Assembly: GCF_013004595.1 (NCBI RefSeq)
Contig: NZ_JABEMC010000001.1
Span: 372,001 to 436,000 of the forward strand
DNA from: Brevibacterium luteolum
GTDB taxonomy: Bacteria > Actinomycetota > Actinomycetes > Actinomycetales > Brevibacteriaceae
Reading direction: 5' to 3'
DNA: 64,000 nt
The notes under the pieces: model-generated
What the model saw: the letters and a program-made list of their open reading frames with translations, nothing else
Told to the model about the DNA's origin: nothing
The model's database searches: none
Shown here: one piece after another, positions 54,115 through 62,851 of the stretch
Position numbering within the stretch: position 1 is the first letter of the stretch
Layout of the letters: the number at the start of each line of letters is the position of its first letter
Program-made: the position numbers and the translations under genes

Positions 54115-55734
54115 GTGGAACACTCACTCATCACTCTTGACTCGCTCACCTACACCTGGCCCGACGGCACCGCCGCACTGTCCGGGCTCACCGGCTCGAT
54201 CGCCCGCGGGCGCACCGGTCTCATCGGCGCCAACGGCGCCGGCAAGACCACTCTCGTCCGTCTGCTCACCGGCGAACTGACACCGACGGTCGGGCGCATA
54301 CACATCCACGGCAGCGTCGGCGTGCTGCCCCAGGACCTGGCCTTGAGCGACCAGACCATCGCCGAAGTGCTCGGCATCGACCAGGTGCTCGCCGCGCTCG
54401 AAGCGGTGGAGACCGGAGACGCCGACGTCGCCCACTTCGACGTCATCGGCCAGGACTGGGACATCGCCGCCCGCGCCTGCCAATCACTTGCGGCAGCCGG
54501 GATCCCGTTGGCCGAGCATGAGCTCGACCGGCCGATGCGCACACTCTCCGGAGGAGAGGCGGTGAAGGTCGGGCTCGCGAACCTGCACCTGCACCGGCCG
54601 GAGCTGGCGATCCTCGATGAACCGACGAACAACCTCGATGCTGCCGGCCGAGAACACGTGCGCGGACTCATCGAAAGCTGGCGGGGTTCGCTGCTCATCA
54701 TCAGCCACGACCGGCGGCTGCTCGCAGGCGTCGACCGGATCGTCGAACTCTACGGCACCGGCACCCGCAATGCGGCAGGCGAGCTGCAGGCCTCGACAAT
54801 GCGGACCTGGGAGGGCAGCTTCGCAGACTACCGTCGGCAGCTGGCCGCCGAACAGGAAGCCGCAGAACAGGCAGCCGTGACCGCGCGCAGCGAGCTGGGC
54901 AAGCAGAAGCGCAAGCGGATCGAGGCGCAGATCAAACTCGACCGCCGGCAGCGCACGGCCAAGCAGGCGGTGAAGGATGCGAAGCTCCCGCCGATCGTCT
55001 CCGGCAATAGAGCGATGGAGGCGCAGAAGTCAGCGGCGAAGCTCACCGGCACCCATGCTGACCGGGAGGCAGCGGCCTATCAGAATCTGCAGGGAGCCCA
55101 GGCTCAGGTGCGGCCTCGTGTCGTCATCGACATCGAACTGCCCGACACTGCAGTCCCAGCCGGGCGGACGGTCCTCGAACTCGACAGCGGGGAGGAGGTC
55201 TTCAGCATCCGCGGGCCTGAGCGGGTGGCGCTCGCCGGTCCGAACGGAGCCGGCAAGACGACCCTGCTCAACCGGATCCTGACAGCCGTACGCACGGGGG
55301 AGGAGCCTGGTGTGCGCGTCATCGACGAGGTGGGGGTGTTGCCGCAGCGCATTCTCCTCGACCCGCAGCTCAGCGTGCTCGACACCGTCCGGCTAGCGGC
55401 CCCGGACGCGGACCCGCACACAGTCCGCTCCCAGCTGGCTGGTCTGCAGCTGAAGAAGGACCGGCCCGATCAGCCGGTCGGCCAGTTCTCCGGTGGGGAG
55501 CGGTTCCGGGTCGCGCTCGCACAGCTGCTGCTGGCCGATCCGGCCCCGCAGCTGCTGCTGCTCGATGAGCCGACCAACAATCTCGACCTGGAGAGCTTTG
55601 AGGTGCTCGTCGAGGCGCTGACCGCCTACCAGGGCGCGCTCATCGTCGTCAGCCACGATGCGGAGTTCCTCGATGAGATCGGCTGCACCCGAACGTGGGA
55701 GATCACAGACGGGGCACTGAGCGAGGCGCGCTGA
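54115..55734 (+). CDS. ABC-F family ATPase (ribosome-associated)
   Basis: 539 residues, two ATP-binding domains and no membrane segment. Walker A GANGAGKTT and GPNGAGKTT; signatures LSGGEAVKVG and FSGGERFRVA; Walker B ILDEPTNNLD and LLDEPTNNLD. The linker between domains (about residues 240-330) is a long charged helix pair, the part that enters the ribosomal E site in EttA/Vga/Lsa proteins. Absent toe domain and short linker resemble actinobacterial resistance-type ABC-Fs as much as translation factors. GTG start with GGAGG 5 nt upstream. The 270-nt leader is typical of antibiotic-inducible ABC-F genes. Actual drug specificity unknown. Confidence 0.88.
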   Translation: MEHSLITLDSLTYTWPDGTAALSGLTGSIARGRTGLIGANGAGKTTLVRLLTGELTPTVGRIHIHGSVGVLPQDLALSDQTIAEVLGIDQVLAALEAVETGDADVAHFDVIGQDWDIAARACQSLAAAGIPLAEHELDRPMRTLSGGEAVKVGLANLHLHRPELAILDEPTNNLDAAGREHVRGLIESWRGSLLIISHDRRLLAGVDRIVELYGTGTRNAAGELQASTMRTWEGSFADYRRQLAAEQEAAEQAAVTARSELGKQKRKRIEAQIKLDRRQRTAKQAVKDAKLPPIVSGNRAMEAQKSAAKLTGTHADREAAAYQNLQGAQAQVRPRVVIDIELPDTAVPAGRTVLELDSGEEVFSIRGPERVALAGPNGAGKTTLLNRILTAVRTGEEPGVRVIDEVGVLPQRILLDPQLSVLDTVRLAAPDADPHTVRSQLAGLQLKKDRPDQPVGQFSGGERFRVALAQLLLADPAPQLLLLDEPTNNLDLESFEVLVEALTAYQGALIVVSHDAEFLDEIGCTRTWEITDGALSEAR

Positions 55735-55748
55735 CGGCCACCCGGCCA

Positions 55749-55784
55749 CCACCTCGGGAACGGTGCGAACCACCTCGGGAACGG
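55749..55784 (+). repeat. dispersed motif, tandem copies 13 and 14
   Basis: Two identical CCACCTCGGGAACGG copies at 55749-55763 and 55770-55784, period 21 bp. Confidence 0.7.
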
Positions 55785-55791
55785 GAAAACG

Positions 55792-55832
55792 CGGCGGCCG
55801 CCGGTCCACCTGAGGTGAACCGGCGGCCGCCG
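55792..55832 (+). terminator. bidirectional terminator between ABC-F and cstA units
   Basis: 14-bp perfect stem CGGCGGCCGCCGGT with complement, then a mismatch and 4 more pairs around a TGA loop. Confidence 0.8.
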
Positions 55833-55849
55833 GGTGGGACGTCACTGCT

Positions 55850-56056
55850 TCAGCAGCAGCGCGCCTTCGGGTTCGTCTCCTGCTCGTCGATGAGCTCGCG
55901 CCAGAATTCGCGTTCGCACATCGCACCCTCGCGGGTGCCGTGGTGGCGCTCGTAGTGCTCAAGGTAGTGGACGTAGGCGTTTTCGCCCATGACCTCCTTG
56001 AGGTACCAGTGCACGGCCTTGAACGGGCGGGCGACTGCGGCAGCAAACGAACTCAT
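55850..56056 (-). CDS. YbdD/YjiX-family (DUF466) protein
   Basis: 68 residues from the ATG at 56056 (AAGGAGA about 10 nt upstream; GTG at 56062, overlapping the cstA stop, is the alternative). WYLKEVMGENAYVHYLEHYERHHGTREGAMCEREFWRELIDEQE and a Cys-Cys end are typical of the small partner encoded after CstA/BtsT pyruvate or peptide transporters. Last gene of the unit. Confidence 0.88.
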   Translation of the reverse strand: MSSFAAAVARPFKAVHWYLKEVMGENAYVHYLEHYERHHGTREGAMCEREFWRELIDEQETNPKARCC

Positions 56057-56058
56057 CG

Positions 56059-58383
56059 TCACTTCTCCTTCGGAGCGGCGTGCGAGCCGGAACCGGTGTC
56101 CGAGGCACCGTGATCCTTCTCAGCCTTCTCCTTCGAGGATACGCCGACAGCACCGGCGGGCGCGAGACCGTGCTTGCGACGGTACTCCTCCCACTGGGCC
56201 TCGACCTCGCGCTCGGCCTTCGTGGCGATGAGGCCGGCTGGGGCGAAGAGCTTCGTCGGCACGAACGCGGCTTCGGTCGTCTCCATCGGGCCGGTGCGGA
56301 TCGACTTGATGCTCACCGCGATCGCCATGACGACGACCATGAGCACCAGCGAGGCGAACACGATCGACAGCGTGCCCTGGATGAACGTGTTGCGCACAAC
56401 CGCGCGCATCGCATCGACACCCTCGGTGGTGCCCAGTGAGGTCTCACCGGCGGCGAGTGCCTGCTTGTAGGCCGAGTGCTGTGCCCAGTAGCCGAGCTTC
56501 GGGTCAGAGGAGAAGATCTTCTGCCACGAGGCGGTCATCGTCACGGCAAGGTCCCAGGCGAGCGGGATCCCGGGGATCCACGCATAGCGCGCCTTGCCGA
56601 CCTTGCAGACCAAGGCGAACACCACCGCCAAGGCGATTGCCGCCAACAGCTGGTTGGAGATGCCGAACAGCGGGAACAGCGTGTTGATGCCGCCGAGTGG
56701 GTCGGTCACACCCATGAGCAGGATCGAGCCCCAGGCGCCGACCATGACGATCGTCGAGACCCAGGCGCCGATGTTCCAGGATGGGTCGCGGAACTTCGGC
56801 CAGAAGTTGCCCATCCAGTCCGAGAACATGAAGCGGGCAACACGGGTGCCGGCGTCGATGGTGGTGAGGATGAACAGTGCTTCGAACATGACCGCGAAGT
56901 GGTACCAGAAGCTCATCGCCGACTGCCCGCCGAAGCCGGGCACCTGATGCAGGACATGCGCCATGCCCATTGCCAGGGTCGGCGCACCGCCGGTGCGCGA
57001 AACAATTGAACCCTCGCCGACGGCCTCACCAGCAGCGGCGAGTTCGGCGGCGGTCGTCTGCGTCTCCATGAACGGATTCGAGTTGATGAACTCGGCAGCG
57101 CCCTCGGCGGTGCCGCCGGTCAGCGGCTCGGCTGCGTTCATGGCGAAGTAGATGCCCTTGTCGAGGCAGATCGCGGCGACGAGCGCCATGATCGCCACGA
57201 AGGACTCCATGAGCATGCCTCCGTAGCCCACCAGACGCGCCTGCGATTCCTTCTCCAGCAGCTTCGGCGTCGTGCCCGAGGACACCAGGGCGTGGAAGCC
57301 GGAGAGCGCACCACAGGCGATGGTGATGAACAGGAACGGGAACAGGGATCCGGCGAAGGCCGGGCCCTCGGAGTTCGAGGCGAACGGGGTGACGGCCGGC
57401 ATCTGCACGGTCGGGTTGACGATGATGATGCCGACGGCCAGCAGCACGATGGTGCCGATCTTCATGAAAGTCGACAGGTAGTCGCGCGGGGCCAGCAGCA
57501 CCCACACCGGCAGCACAGCTGCGAAGAAGCCGTAGATCATCAGCGACCAGGCCAGCGTCGTCTTCGACAGGTGGAACATCTCAGCCAGCGCCGGGTTGGC
57601 ATTGACCCAACCGCCGGCGACGATCGCGAGCACGAGGAGGGCGATGCCGATGACAGAGGTCTCGATGACCTTGCCGGGGCGGATGTAGCGCATGTAGATA
57701 CCCATGAACACGGCGATCGGGATCGTCATCGCGATCGAGAAGACGCCCCAGGGGCTCTCGGCCAGGGCGTTGATGATGACGACGCCGAGCACGGCGATGA
57801 GGATGATCATGATGAGCAGGATGCCGAGGCTGGCGATGAAGCCGCCGACGGAGCCGAGCTCGTCACGGGCCATCTGGCCCAGCGACCGGCCGTTGCGGCG
57901 GGTCGAGAAGTACAGCACCATGTAGTCCTGCACCGCACCGGCGACGATGACGCCGAGGATGATCCACAGCGTGCCGGGCAGGTAGCCCATCTGAGCGGCG
58001 AGGATCGGGCCGACGAGCGGGCCGGCGCCGGAGATCGCGGCGAAGTGGTGGCCGAACACGACGCGGCGGTCGGTCGGGGTGAAGTCGCGGCCGTTCTCGT
58101 TGATCTCCGCGGGGGTCGCCCGCTTGTGGTCGGGTCGGCAGATCTTCCATTCGATGAACTTCGCGTAGAAGCGGAAGGCGATGAGGTAGCTGCCGACCGC
58201 AGCGGCGACGAACCAACTGGCTGAGAGGTTCTCGCCGCGCACGAACGCGACCATCACCCAGCCGACGGCGGCGACCGCAGCGATCGCAACCCACAGGACG
58301 ATCTTGCCCGGAGTCCAGCGCGGACGTTCGATCACGCCGACTGGAGGCAGACTCTCATCGGTTCTGACGTATTCAACCGACAT
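56059..58383 (-). CDS. cstA: carbon starvation protein A (CstA) family transporter
   Basis: 774 residues from the ATG at 58383 (GGAG 6 nt upstream; open frame extends to 58488). About 16 membrane helices, with the CstA core TDRRVVFGHHFAAISGAGPLVGPILAAQMGYLPG and the C-terminal SNQLLAAIALAVV. Family members import pyruvate or peptides during nutrient limitation. C-terminal 60 residues are charged. Coupled to the DUF466 gene. A CRP/GlxR-like site lies about 36-40 bp upstream of the predicted start of transcription. Confidence 0.95.
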   Translation of the reverse strand: MSVEYVRTDESLPPVGVIERPRWTPGKIVLWVAIAAVAAVGWVMVAFVRGENLSASWFVAAAVGSYLIAFRFYAKFIEWKICRPDHKRATPAEINENGRDFTPTDRRVVFGHHFAAISGAGPLVGPILAAQMGYLPGTLWIILGVIVAGAVQDYMVLYFSTRRNGRSLGQMARDELGSVGGFIASLGILLIMIILIAVLGVVIINALAESPWGVFSIAMTIPIAVFMGIYMRYIRPGKVIETSVIGIALLVLAIVAGGWVNANPALAEMFHLSKTTLAWSLMIYGFFAAVLPVWVLLAPRDYLSTFMKIGTIVLLAVGIIIVNPTVQMPAVTPFASNSEGPAFAGSLFPFLFITIACGALSGFHALVSSGTTPKLLEKESQARLVGYGGMLMESFVAIMALVAAICLDKGIYFAMNAAEPLTGGTAEGAAEFINSNPFMETQTTAAELAAAGEAVGEGSIVSRTGGAPTLAMGMAHVLHQVPGFGGQSAMSFWYHFAVMFEALFILTTIDAGTRVARFMFSDWMGNFWPKFRDPSWNIGAWVSTIVMVGAWGSILLMGVTDPLGGINTLFPLFGISNQLLAAIALAVVFALVCKVGKARYAWIPGIPLAWDLAVTMTASWQKIFSSDPKLGYWAQHSAYKQALAAGETSLGTTEGVDAMRAVVRNTFIQGTLSIVFASLVLMVVVMAIAVSIKSIRTGPMETTEAAFVPTKLFAPAGLIATKAEREVEAQWEEYRRKHGLAPAGAVGVSSKEKAEKDHGASDTGSGSHAAPKEK

Positions 58384-58553
58384 ACGTGCTCCATTTCTGC
58401 TCTGCTGCATGAGCCCCGCCGGGTCAGGCGGAACATCACGGGAACGCGGGCATTCACCTGGTCGTGCGGCATCCGCGCGGCACGGCACCGCACGGAAGGG
58501 CTGGGCCGGGGAGCCGCAGCGTACGGCAGAAGTGTGTGAGTTCCCGGAGACTG

Positions 58554-58559
58554 AATATA
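58554..58559 (-). promoter_or_regulatory. possible cstA -10
   Basis: TATATT on the minus strand, in an AT-rich island. The -35 is poor, as expected for an activator-dependent promoter. Confidence 0.4.
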
Positions 58560-58574
58560 TGGTGAGGCCAATTC

Positions 58575-58590
58575 TGTGATTTGTCTAACT
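58575..58590 (+). promoter_or_regulatory. CRP/GlxR-like site upstream of cstA
   Basis: TGTGA-N6-TAACT, 8 of 10 fixed positions of the CRP consensus; TGTGATTTGTCT differs by one base from the site before the sugar importer (15916-15927). Confidence 0.35.
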
Positions 58591-58741
58591 TTTCGGCAGG
58601 TTCTGCGCGAACCACCGTCAAACCGTTACCAAAGCTGCGCATCTGTTCACTCTGCGGACAGTCCAGTGGTGCTCTGCGCCGCTGTCCGCCGCCGAGGCGG
58701 TGGTCGGGTGGCCGAGTCGCAGACCGCGGGTGCGGAAGTGG

Positions 58742-58747
58742 CACAAT
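58742..58747 (+). promoter_or_regulatory. -10 element of trpS (leaderless)
   Basis: CACAAT ends 7 nt before the ATG at 58755. No T-box is visible upstream. Confidence 0.45.
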
Positions 58748-58754
58748 GGAATCC

Positions 58755-59771
58755 ATGACCGCCACGCACGATCCGCAGACCCGCCTGCGGACTCTCTCCG
58801 GAATCCAGGCCACCTCCGACTCCCTCCACCTGGGCAACTACATCGGTGCGCTGCAGCAGTTCGTGGAGCAGCAGGAGACGCACGACGCGTTCTTCTTCAT
58901 TGCGAACATGCACGCGATCACCGTCGAGCAGGATCCCGCGCTGCTGCGCGAGCGGACCCTGCGCACCGCCGCCCAGTTCCTCGCCGCCGGCATCGATCCG
59001 GAGAAGTCGACGATCTTCGTGCAGTCCCACGTGCCCGAGCATACGCAGCTGTCCTGGGTGCTCGAATGCACCACCGGTTTGGGCGAGGCGCAGCGGATGA
59101 CGCAGTTCAAGGACAAGTCGTCCAAGCGCGAGAACGTCTCGCTCGGCCTGCTGACCTACCCGGCGCTCATGGCTGCTGACATCCTCATGTACCACCCCGA
59201 TGTCGTCCCGGTCGGCGAGGACCAGCGCCAGCACCTGGAGCTCACCCGCAACCTCGCCGAGCGCTTCAACCACCGTTACGGGCACACCTTCACGGTGCCT
59301 GAGGCCGGAATTCCGAAGGAGACGGCCAAAATCTACGATCTGCAGGACCCGACAGCGAAGATGTCGAAGTCGGCGGCCTCCCCGGCCGGTCTCATCAACA
59401 TCCTCGATGAGCCCAAGGCGCTGGCGAAGAAGTTCAAGTCCGCCGTCACCGACAATGACACCGTCATCGCCTACGACCCCGAGCACAAGCCGGGTGTGTC
59501 GAACCTGCTGACGATCTACTCCTCGCTGTCCGGCCGGCCGATCGATGCGATCGTGACCGAGTTCGACGGCAAGATGTACGGCCACCTCAAGGTCGCGCTC
59601 GCCGACCTCGCCGTCGAGACGCTCGCGCCGGTGCGCGAGCGCACCGGTGAGCTGCTCGATGACCCGGCTGAGCTCGAGCGGCTGCTGTCGATCGGTGCCG
59701 ATGCCGCCTCGGCGATCGCCGAGCAGACCATCAAGGACGTGTATGACCGCATCGGGTTCCTCCGCCGCTGA
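58755..59771 (+). CDS. trpS: tryptophanyl-tRNA synthetase
   Basis: 338 residues, bacterial class Ic synthetase. HIGH-type motif [32 protein letters not shown], and [20 protein letters not shown] at 58755 rather than 58746 because the family begins close to [10 protein letters not shown] and the -10 hexamer overlaps the earlier ATG. Followed 13 nt later by a 2H phosphoesterase gene. Confidence 0.95.
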   Translation: MTATHDPQTRLRTLSGIQATSDSLHLGNYIGALQQFVEQQETHDAFFFIANMHAITVEQDPALLRERTLRTAAQFLAAGIDPEKSTIFVQSHVPEHTQLSWVLECTTGLGEAQRMTQFKDKSSKRENVSLGLLTYPALMAADILMYHPDVVPVGEDQRQHLELTRNLAERFNHRYGHTFTVPEAGIPKETAKIYDLQDPTAKMSKSAASPAGLINILDEPKALAKKFKSAVTDNDTVIAYDPEHKPGVSNLLTIYSSLSGRPIDAIVTEFDGKMYGHLKVALADLAVETLAPVRERTGELLDDPAELERLLSIGADAASAIAEQTIKDVYDRIGFLRR

Positions 59772-59784
59772 GTCACCGGGCCGG

Positions 59785-60384
59785 ATGGCCCGTCCTGACG
59801 AATGGGGCCTCGGCCCGGCCTGGGGCACTCCGCCGGGAGTGCCCGAGCTGCCGCCGGACGACGGCTCGGGGATGGTCTCGATCGGGGTGACCCTCGATGT
59901 GCCTGAACCCTACGGCTCCCAGCTGCAGTCGCTGCGGGCAACGCTCGGCGACGCCCGCGGCACGACGGTCCCGGCCCACATCACCCTCATCCCGCCGATG
60001 AAGATCCCGGCCACCGCATGGCCGATCGTGCGCGAGCACATCCGCAGCGTGGCGAATGCGACCTCGCCGTTCACCCTGCAGCTGCGGGGGACCGGGACGT
60101 TCATGCCGACCTCGCCGGTCGTGTTCATCGCCGTCGCCCGCGGCATCTCCGAATGCCAGCAGCTCTCCGATGCCCTGCGCCACGGAGTGCTGAATCAGCA
60201 GCTGGCGTTTCCGTACCACCCGCACGTCACGATCGCCCAGGAGCTCGACGAGGAGGTCCTCGAACAGGCCTACCGGGAATCGGCCGACTACGACGTGTCA
60301 TTCATGGCCCACGGCTTCGGCGTGTACTTCCACACCGCCGATGAGGAATGGCAGCTGTTCGACAACGTGCCCTTCGGCCCGTAA
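59785..60384 (+). CDS. LigT/2'-5' RNA ligase-like 2H phosphoesterase
   Basis: 199 residues. Two HxT motifs, AHITLIPP and HPHVTIAQE, in the spacing of the 2H phosphoesterase superfamily. Members act on cyclic phosphates or 2'-5' RNA bonds. ATG at 59785; ribosome site weak, so likely translated by coupling to trpS 13 nt upstream. The first 40 residues are Pro/Gly-rich. Confidence 0.8.
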   Translation: MARPDEWGLGPAWGTPPGVPELPPDDGSGMVSIGVTLDVPEPYGSQLQSLRATLGDARGTTVPAHITLIPPMKIPATAWPIVREHIRSVANATSPFTLQLRGTGTFMPTSPVVFIAVARGISECQQLSDALRHGVLNQQLAFPYHPHVTIAQELDEEVLEQAYRESADYDVSFMAHGFGVYFHTADEEWQLFDNVPFGP

Positions 60385-60389
60385 CCGAG

Positions 60390-60407
60390 CCACCTCCTCG
60401 GGCACGA
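60390..60407 (+). repeat. dispersed motif, copy 15 (3-bp insertion)
   Basis: CCACCTCCTCGGGCACGA: the consensus with CTC duplicated. Confidence 0.45.
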
Positions 60408-60443
60408 TGGGCCAGGCGTGTGGCATCTGCTCAGCTGAACCGG

Positions 60444-60449
60444 AACAAT
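60444..60449 (+). promoter_or_regulatory. -10-like element of App1-like gene (leaderless)
   Basis: AACAAT ends 7 nt before the GTG at 60457, the same spacing as xthA and trpS. Confidence 0.35.
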
Positions 60450-60456
60450 GGCAGGT

Positions 60457-61497
60457 GTGAAGAAGAAGACCGCACCGCGCAATCTCGCCCCCGAGATGCT
60501 GCACACCGCCGCCCGCCTCGAAGACCGCTACCACGCCTGGGCGCGGGAGAAGGCGACGAAGCGCGGCTGGCATCGCACCGTCATCGCCTACGACTCCTAC
60601 GGCAGCGAGAACTTCATCCGCGTTCTCGCCCGCGTCGTGCTGACCAAGACCGGCCAGCCGGCAGCCGATACGCAGGCCTCGATTCGCGGCTGGCGCTCTT
60701 TCGGCAATGTGCCGCTGTCCGATGACCATGCCTGGGTGCGCGTCAACGGCGCCGAACATATGGTCACCGCCGATCGCGGCGGGATCGTCGATGCGATCAT
60801 CCCCGGTGACTTCGAGCCCGGCAATGTCGAGATCGAGCTGTGGACCGATGACTCGCTCGTCGACACCGCCAATGTGCGCATCATCGGTCAGGAGCAGGGC
60901 TTCGGGATCGTCTCCGACATCGACGACACCGTCATGGTCACCGCGCTGCCGCGTCCCTTCCTCGCCGCCTGGAACACCTTCGTCCTCGACGAGCACGCCC
61001 GCTCGCCGGTGGCCGGCATGGCGGTGCTCTACGACCGGCTCACCTACCTGCGGCCGAACTCGCCGATCCTGTACCTGTCGACCGGGCCGTGGAACGTCGC
61101 CCCGACCCTCAAGCGCTTCCTCACCCGGAACATGTACCCGGTCGGACCGCTGCTGCTGACCGACTGGGGGCCGACAGCCACCCGCGCGTTCCGCTCCGGG
61201 CAGGATCACAAGCGTGCCACCCTCGAACGTCTGGCCCGGGAGTTCCCGCAGGTCAAGTGGCTGCTCATCGGCGATGATGGGCAGCATGACGAGGAGATCT
61301 ACGGCGAGTTCGTCGAGAACCACCCGGAGAATGTCGTCGCGGTTGCCATCCGCCAGCTGACCGTCGGCGAGGCGGTGTGGGCCGGTGGTCGTTCGAAGGG
61401 CTCCGGCCGTGGCCAGGGCGTGCCCTGGATCTACGCTCCCGACGGTGCGGGGCTGGCCTCGAAGCTCACCGAGCGCGGCATCTTCTCCTCACTCTGA
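60457..61497 (+). CDS. App1-like (DUF2183) phosphatase-domain protein
   Basis: 346 residues from the GTG at 60457 (ATG at 60448 would overlap the -10-like hexamer). N-terminal beta domain (about 50-145), then HAD-like DUF2183 domain: SDIDDTVMVT with DxDxT at 154-158, YLSTGPWNVAPTL, and LLIGDDGQHDEEIY. Yeast App1 dephosphorylates phosphatidate; bacterial members are uncharacterised. No signal peptide. The 3' end overlaps the convergent dacC-like gene by 9 nt. Confidence 0.85.
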   Translation: MKKKTAPRNLAPEMLHTAARLEDRYHAWAREKATKRGWHRTVIAYDSYGSENFIRVLARVVLTKTGQPAADTQASIRGWRSFGNVPLSDDHAWVRVNGAEHMVTADRGGIVDAIIPGDFEPGNVEIELWTDDSLVDTANVRIIGQEQGFGIVSDIDDTVMVTALPRPFLAAWNTFVLDEHARSPVAGMAVLYDRLTYLRPNSPILYLSTGPWNVAPTLKRFLTRNMYPVGPLLLTDWGPTATRAFRSGQDHKRATLERLAREFPQVKWLLIGDDGQHDEEIYGEFVENHPENVVAVAIRQLTVGEAVWAGGRSKGSGRGQGVPWIYAPDGAGLASKLTERGIFSSL

Positions 61498-62709
61498 GGC
61501 GGCTGCGCGCTGTCGGCGCTCGCGCCGGCGCAGGGCCGTGAACGCGATGCCGCCGGCCCCGAGTACCGCGGCGGCAGCGGCGATGAGGATGAGCGGTGAG
61601 CTCAGTGGGCTGGCCGGCTCCTGCGCCTCGGCTGCCGCGGTCTCCTCATGCGTGGGTGCGGCGGGCTCCGGACTCGGCTCCTCGCTGGGCTCCGGGGTCA
61701 GCGCGATGGTCGTCTCGACTGGCAGGTCCGACTGTGCGAACGACCAGTCGAGCAGGTCGATGGCCGCCTGACGGGTGCTGTTGTCCGAATGCAGGATCGC
61801 CGCCGCGTAGGTCTTGCCGTCCCGCTCAGCCACGGCGACGAAGCTGCCCTTGGACTTGACGGTGTAGCCGTTCTTGAGCCCGAGTCCGCCGTCGATGCGC
61901 CCGACGATCTTCGTGTGGTCCTGGATCGGGTAGCCCTTGAACTTCTCCTTCGTCTCCGGGTTGACACCACCAGGCATCTTGTACTCGGTCGTCTGCACGA
62001 TCTTCATGAGGTAGTCGTTGTCCAGCATCGCCCGGGCGATGATGAGCTGATCGCGCACTGTCGTCACCTGGCCGTCGGCGTCCAGGCCCGAGGTGTTCTT
62101 CGGCACCGTGCCGGTCAGCCCGAGCTCCTCGGCCTTGGCCTCCATGAGCTCAACGGCCCTGTCCTGCCCGCCGGCGGCATTACCCAGGGCGTGGGCGGCA
62201 TCGTTGGCACTCGACATGAGCATCGCGTGGAAGAGCTGGTCGATGGTGTACTCGTTCTTCTGCACGAGACCCACCTTGGTGCCGTCGACGGCCATATCGT
62301 CGAAGACCGCCTCGTACTTCTGCTTCGGGTCATCGAGCACATCGACGAGAGCCAGAGCGGTCAGCAGCTTGATGACCGAGGCCGGAGCGAGCTGCCGGTC
62401 CATCTCCTGGGACGTGAACACGTCACCGGAGTCGAGATCGCCGACCACCCATGCGGACGCTTTCGGCTGCGGGGCCGGGGCGCCGTCTTCGATGAGGGCG
62501 CGTTCGTACATCGTCTCTGTCGGAGATGCCTCTGCCTCGGCAACGACGTCAGCTGCCGCACCAGGGGAGGCTAATGCAGCAGGGGAGGCCAGAGCAGCGG
62601 CCGGTGTGAGCGCGCTGCCGGCCACGACGGCTGCAGCAGCAACGCCGGCGCCGAGGCAGGCGCGCAGGCGAGCACGCCGCGTCTGTGTGGAACGAATCGA
62701 GTGGTTCAC
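61489..62709 (-). CDS. D-alanyl-D-alanine carboxypeptidase (S11, DacC/PBP5-type)
   Basis: 406 residues from the GTG at 62709; TTG at 62718 lies inside the -10-like TAGACT. Signal peptide, then Ala/Pro/Glu-rich spacer, catalytic Ser and Lys in APASVIKLL, SxN as SSANDAAHALG, and the third motif as LKNGYT (KNG instead of KTG). After a Pro/Glu-rich stalk come a C-terminal membrane helix (SPLILIAAAAAVLGAGGIAFTALR) and a basic tail that anchor it outside the cell. Trims the terminal D-Ala of peptidoglycan stem peptides. Confidence 0.92.
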   Translation of the reverse strand: MNHSIRSTQTRRARLRACLGAGVAAAAVVAGSALTPAAALASPAALASPGAAADVVAEAEASPTETMYERALIEDGAPAPQPKASAWVVGDLDSGDVFTSQEMDRQLAPASVIKLLTALALVDVLDDPKQKYEAVFDDMAVDGTKVGLVQKNEYTIDQLFHAMLMSSANDAAHALGNAAGGQDRAVELMEAKAEELGLTGTVPKNTSGLDADGQVTTVRDQLIIARAMLDNDYLMKIVQTTEYKMPGGVNPETKEKFKGYPIQDHTKIVGRIDGGLGLKNGYTVKSKGSFVAVAERDGKTYAAAILHSDNSTRQAAIDLLDWSFAQSDLPVETTIALTPEPSEEPSPEPAAPTHEETAAAEAQEPASPLSSPLILIAAAAAVLGAGGIAFTALRRRERRQRAAASE

Positions 62710-62717
62710 AGGTCGCA

Positions 62718-62723
62718 AGTCTA
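62718..62723 (-). promoter_or_regulatory. -10 element of the carboxypeptidase gene (leaderless)
   Basis: TAGACT on the minus strand, 8 nt before the GTG at 62709. Confidence 0.4.
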
Positions 62724-62760
62724 ACCATGCCAGCTGAGACCACCGGCACCTTATCGCCCA

Positions 62761-62775
62761 CCGCCTCGGGAACGG
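62761..62775 (+). repeat. dispersed 15-bp motif, copy 16
   Basis: CCGCCTCGGGAACGG between the carboxypeptidase gene and the sdhB terminator. Confidence 0.65.
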
Positions 62776-62800
62776 GGGGGCAGAACCAGGGTGAATGCAC

Positions 62801-62838
62801 TCAGGCCCCGTGCCGCCAAGATGCGGGACGGGGCCTGA
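62801..62838 (-). terminator. sdh operon terminator
   Basis: 11-bp stem TCAGGCCCCGT/ACGGGGCCTGA, one mismatch, then 4 more pairs, 6-nt loop; 13 nt beyond the sdhB stop. Confidence 0.75.
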
Positions 62839-62851
62839 TGCGCGTGGTGGG

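Larger units (their letters stand above)
58384..58754 (+). other. cstA-trpS divergent region
   Basis: 371 bp without a gene. Contains the cstA -10 (58554-58559, minus), the TGTGATTTGTCT site (58575-58586), and the trpS -10 (58742-58747). A CCGCCGAGGCGGTGG stretch at about 58688 resembles half of the dispersed motif. Confidence 0.5.

Noticed and set aside
57268..57285. CGTGCCCGAGG in cstA as a copy of the dispersed motif
   Set aside because: Only the central 11 bases match and they encode a conserved SSGTT segment of the transporter.
62718..62718. TTG start for the D-Ala-D-Ala carboxypeptidase
   Set aside because: It overlaps the TAGACT -10-like hexamer; the GTG three codons on fits a leaderless start and keeps the signal peptide.
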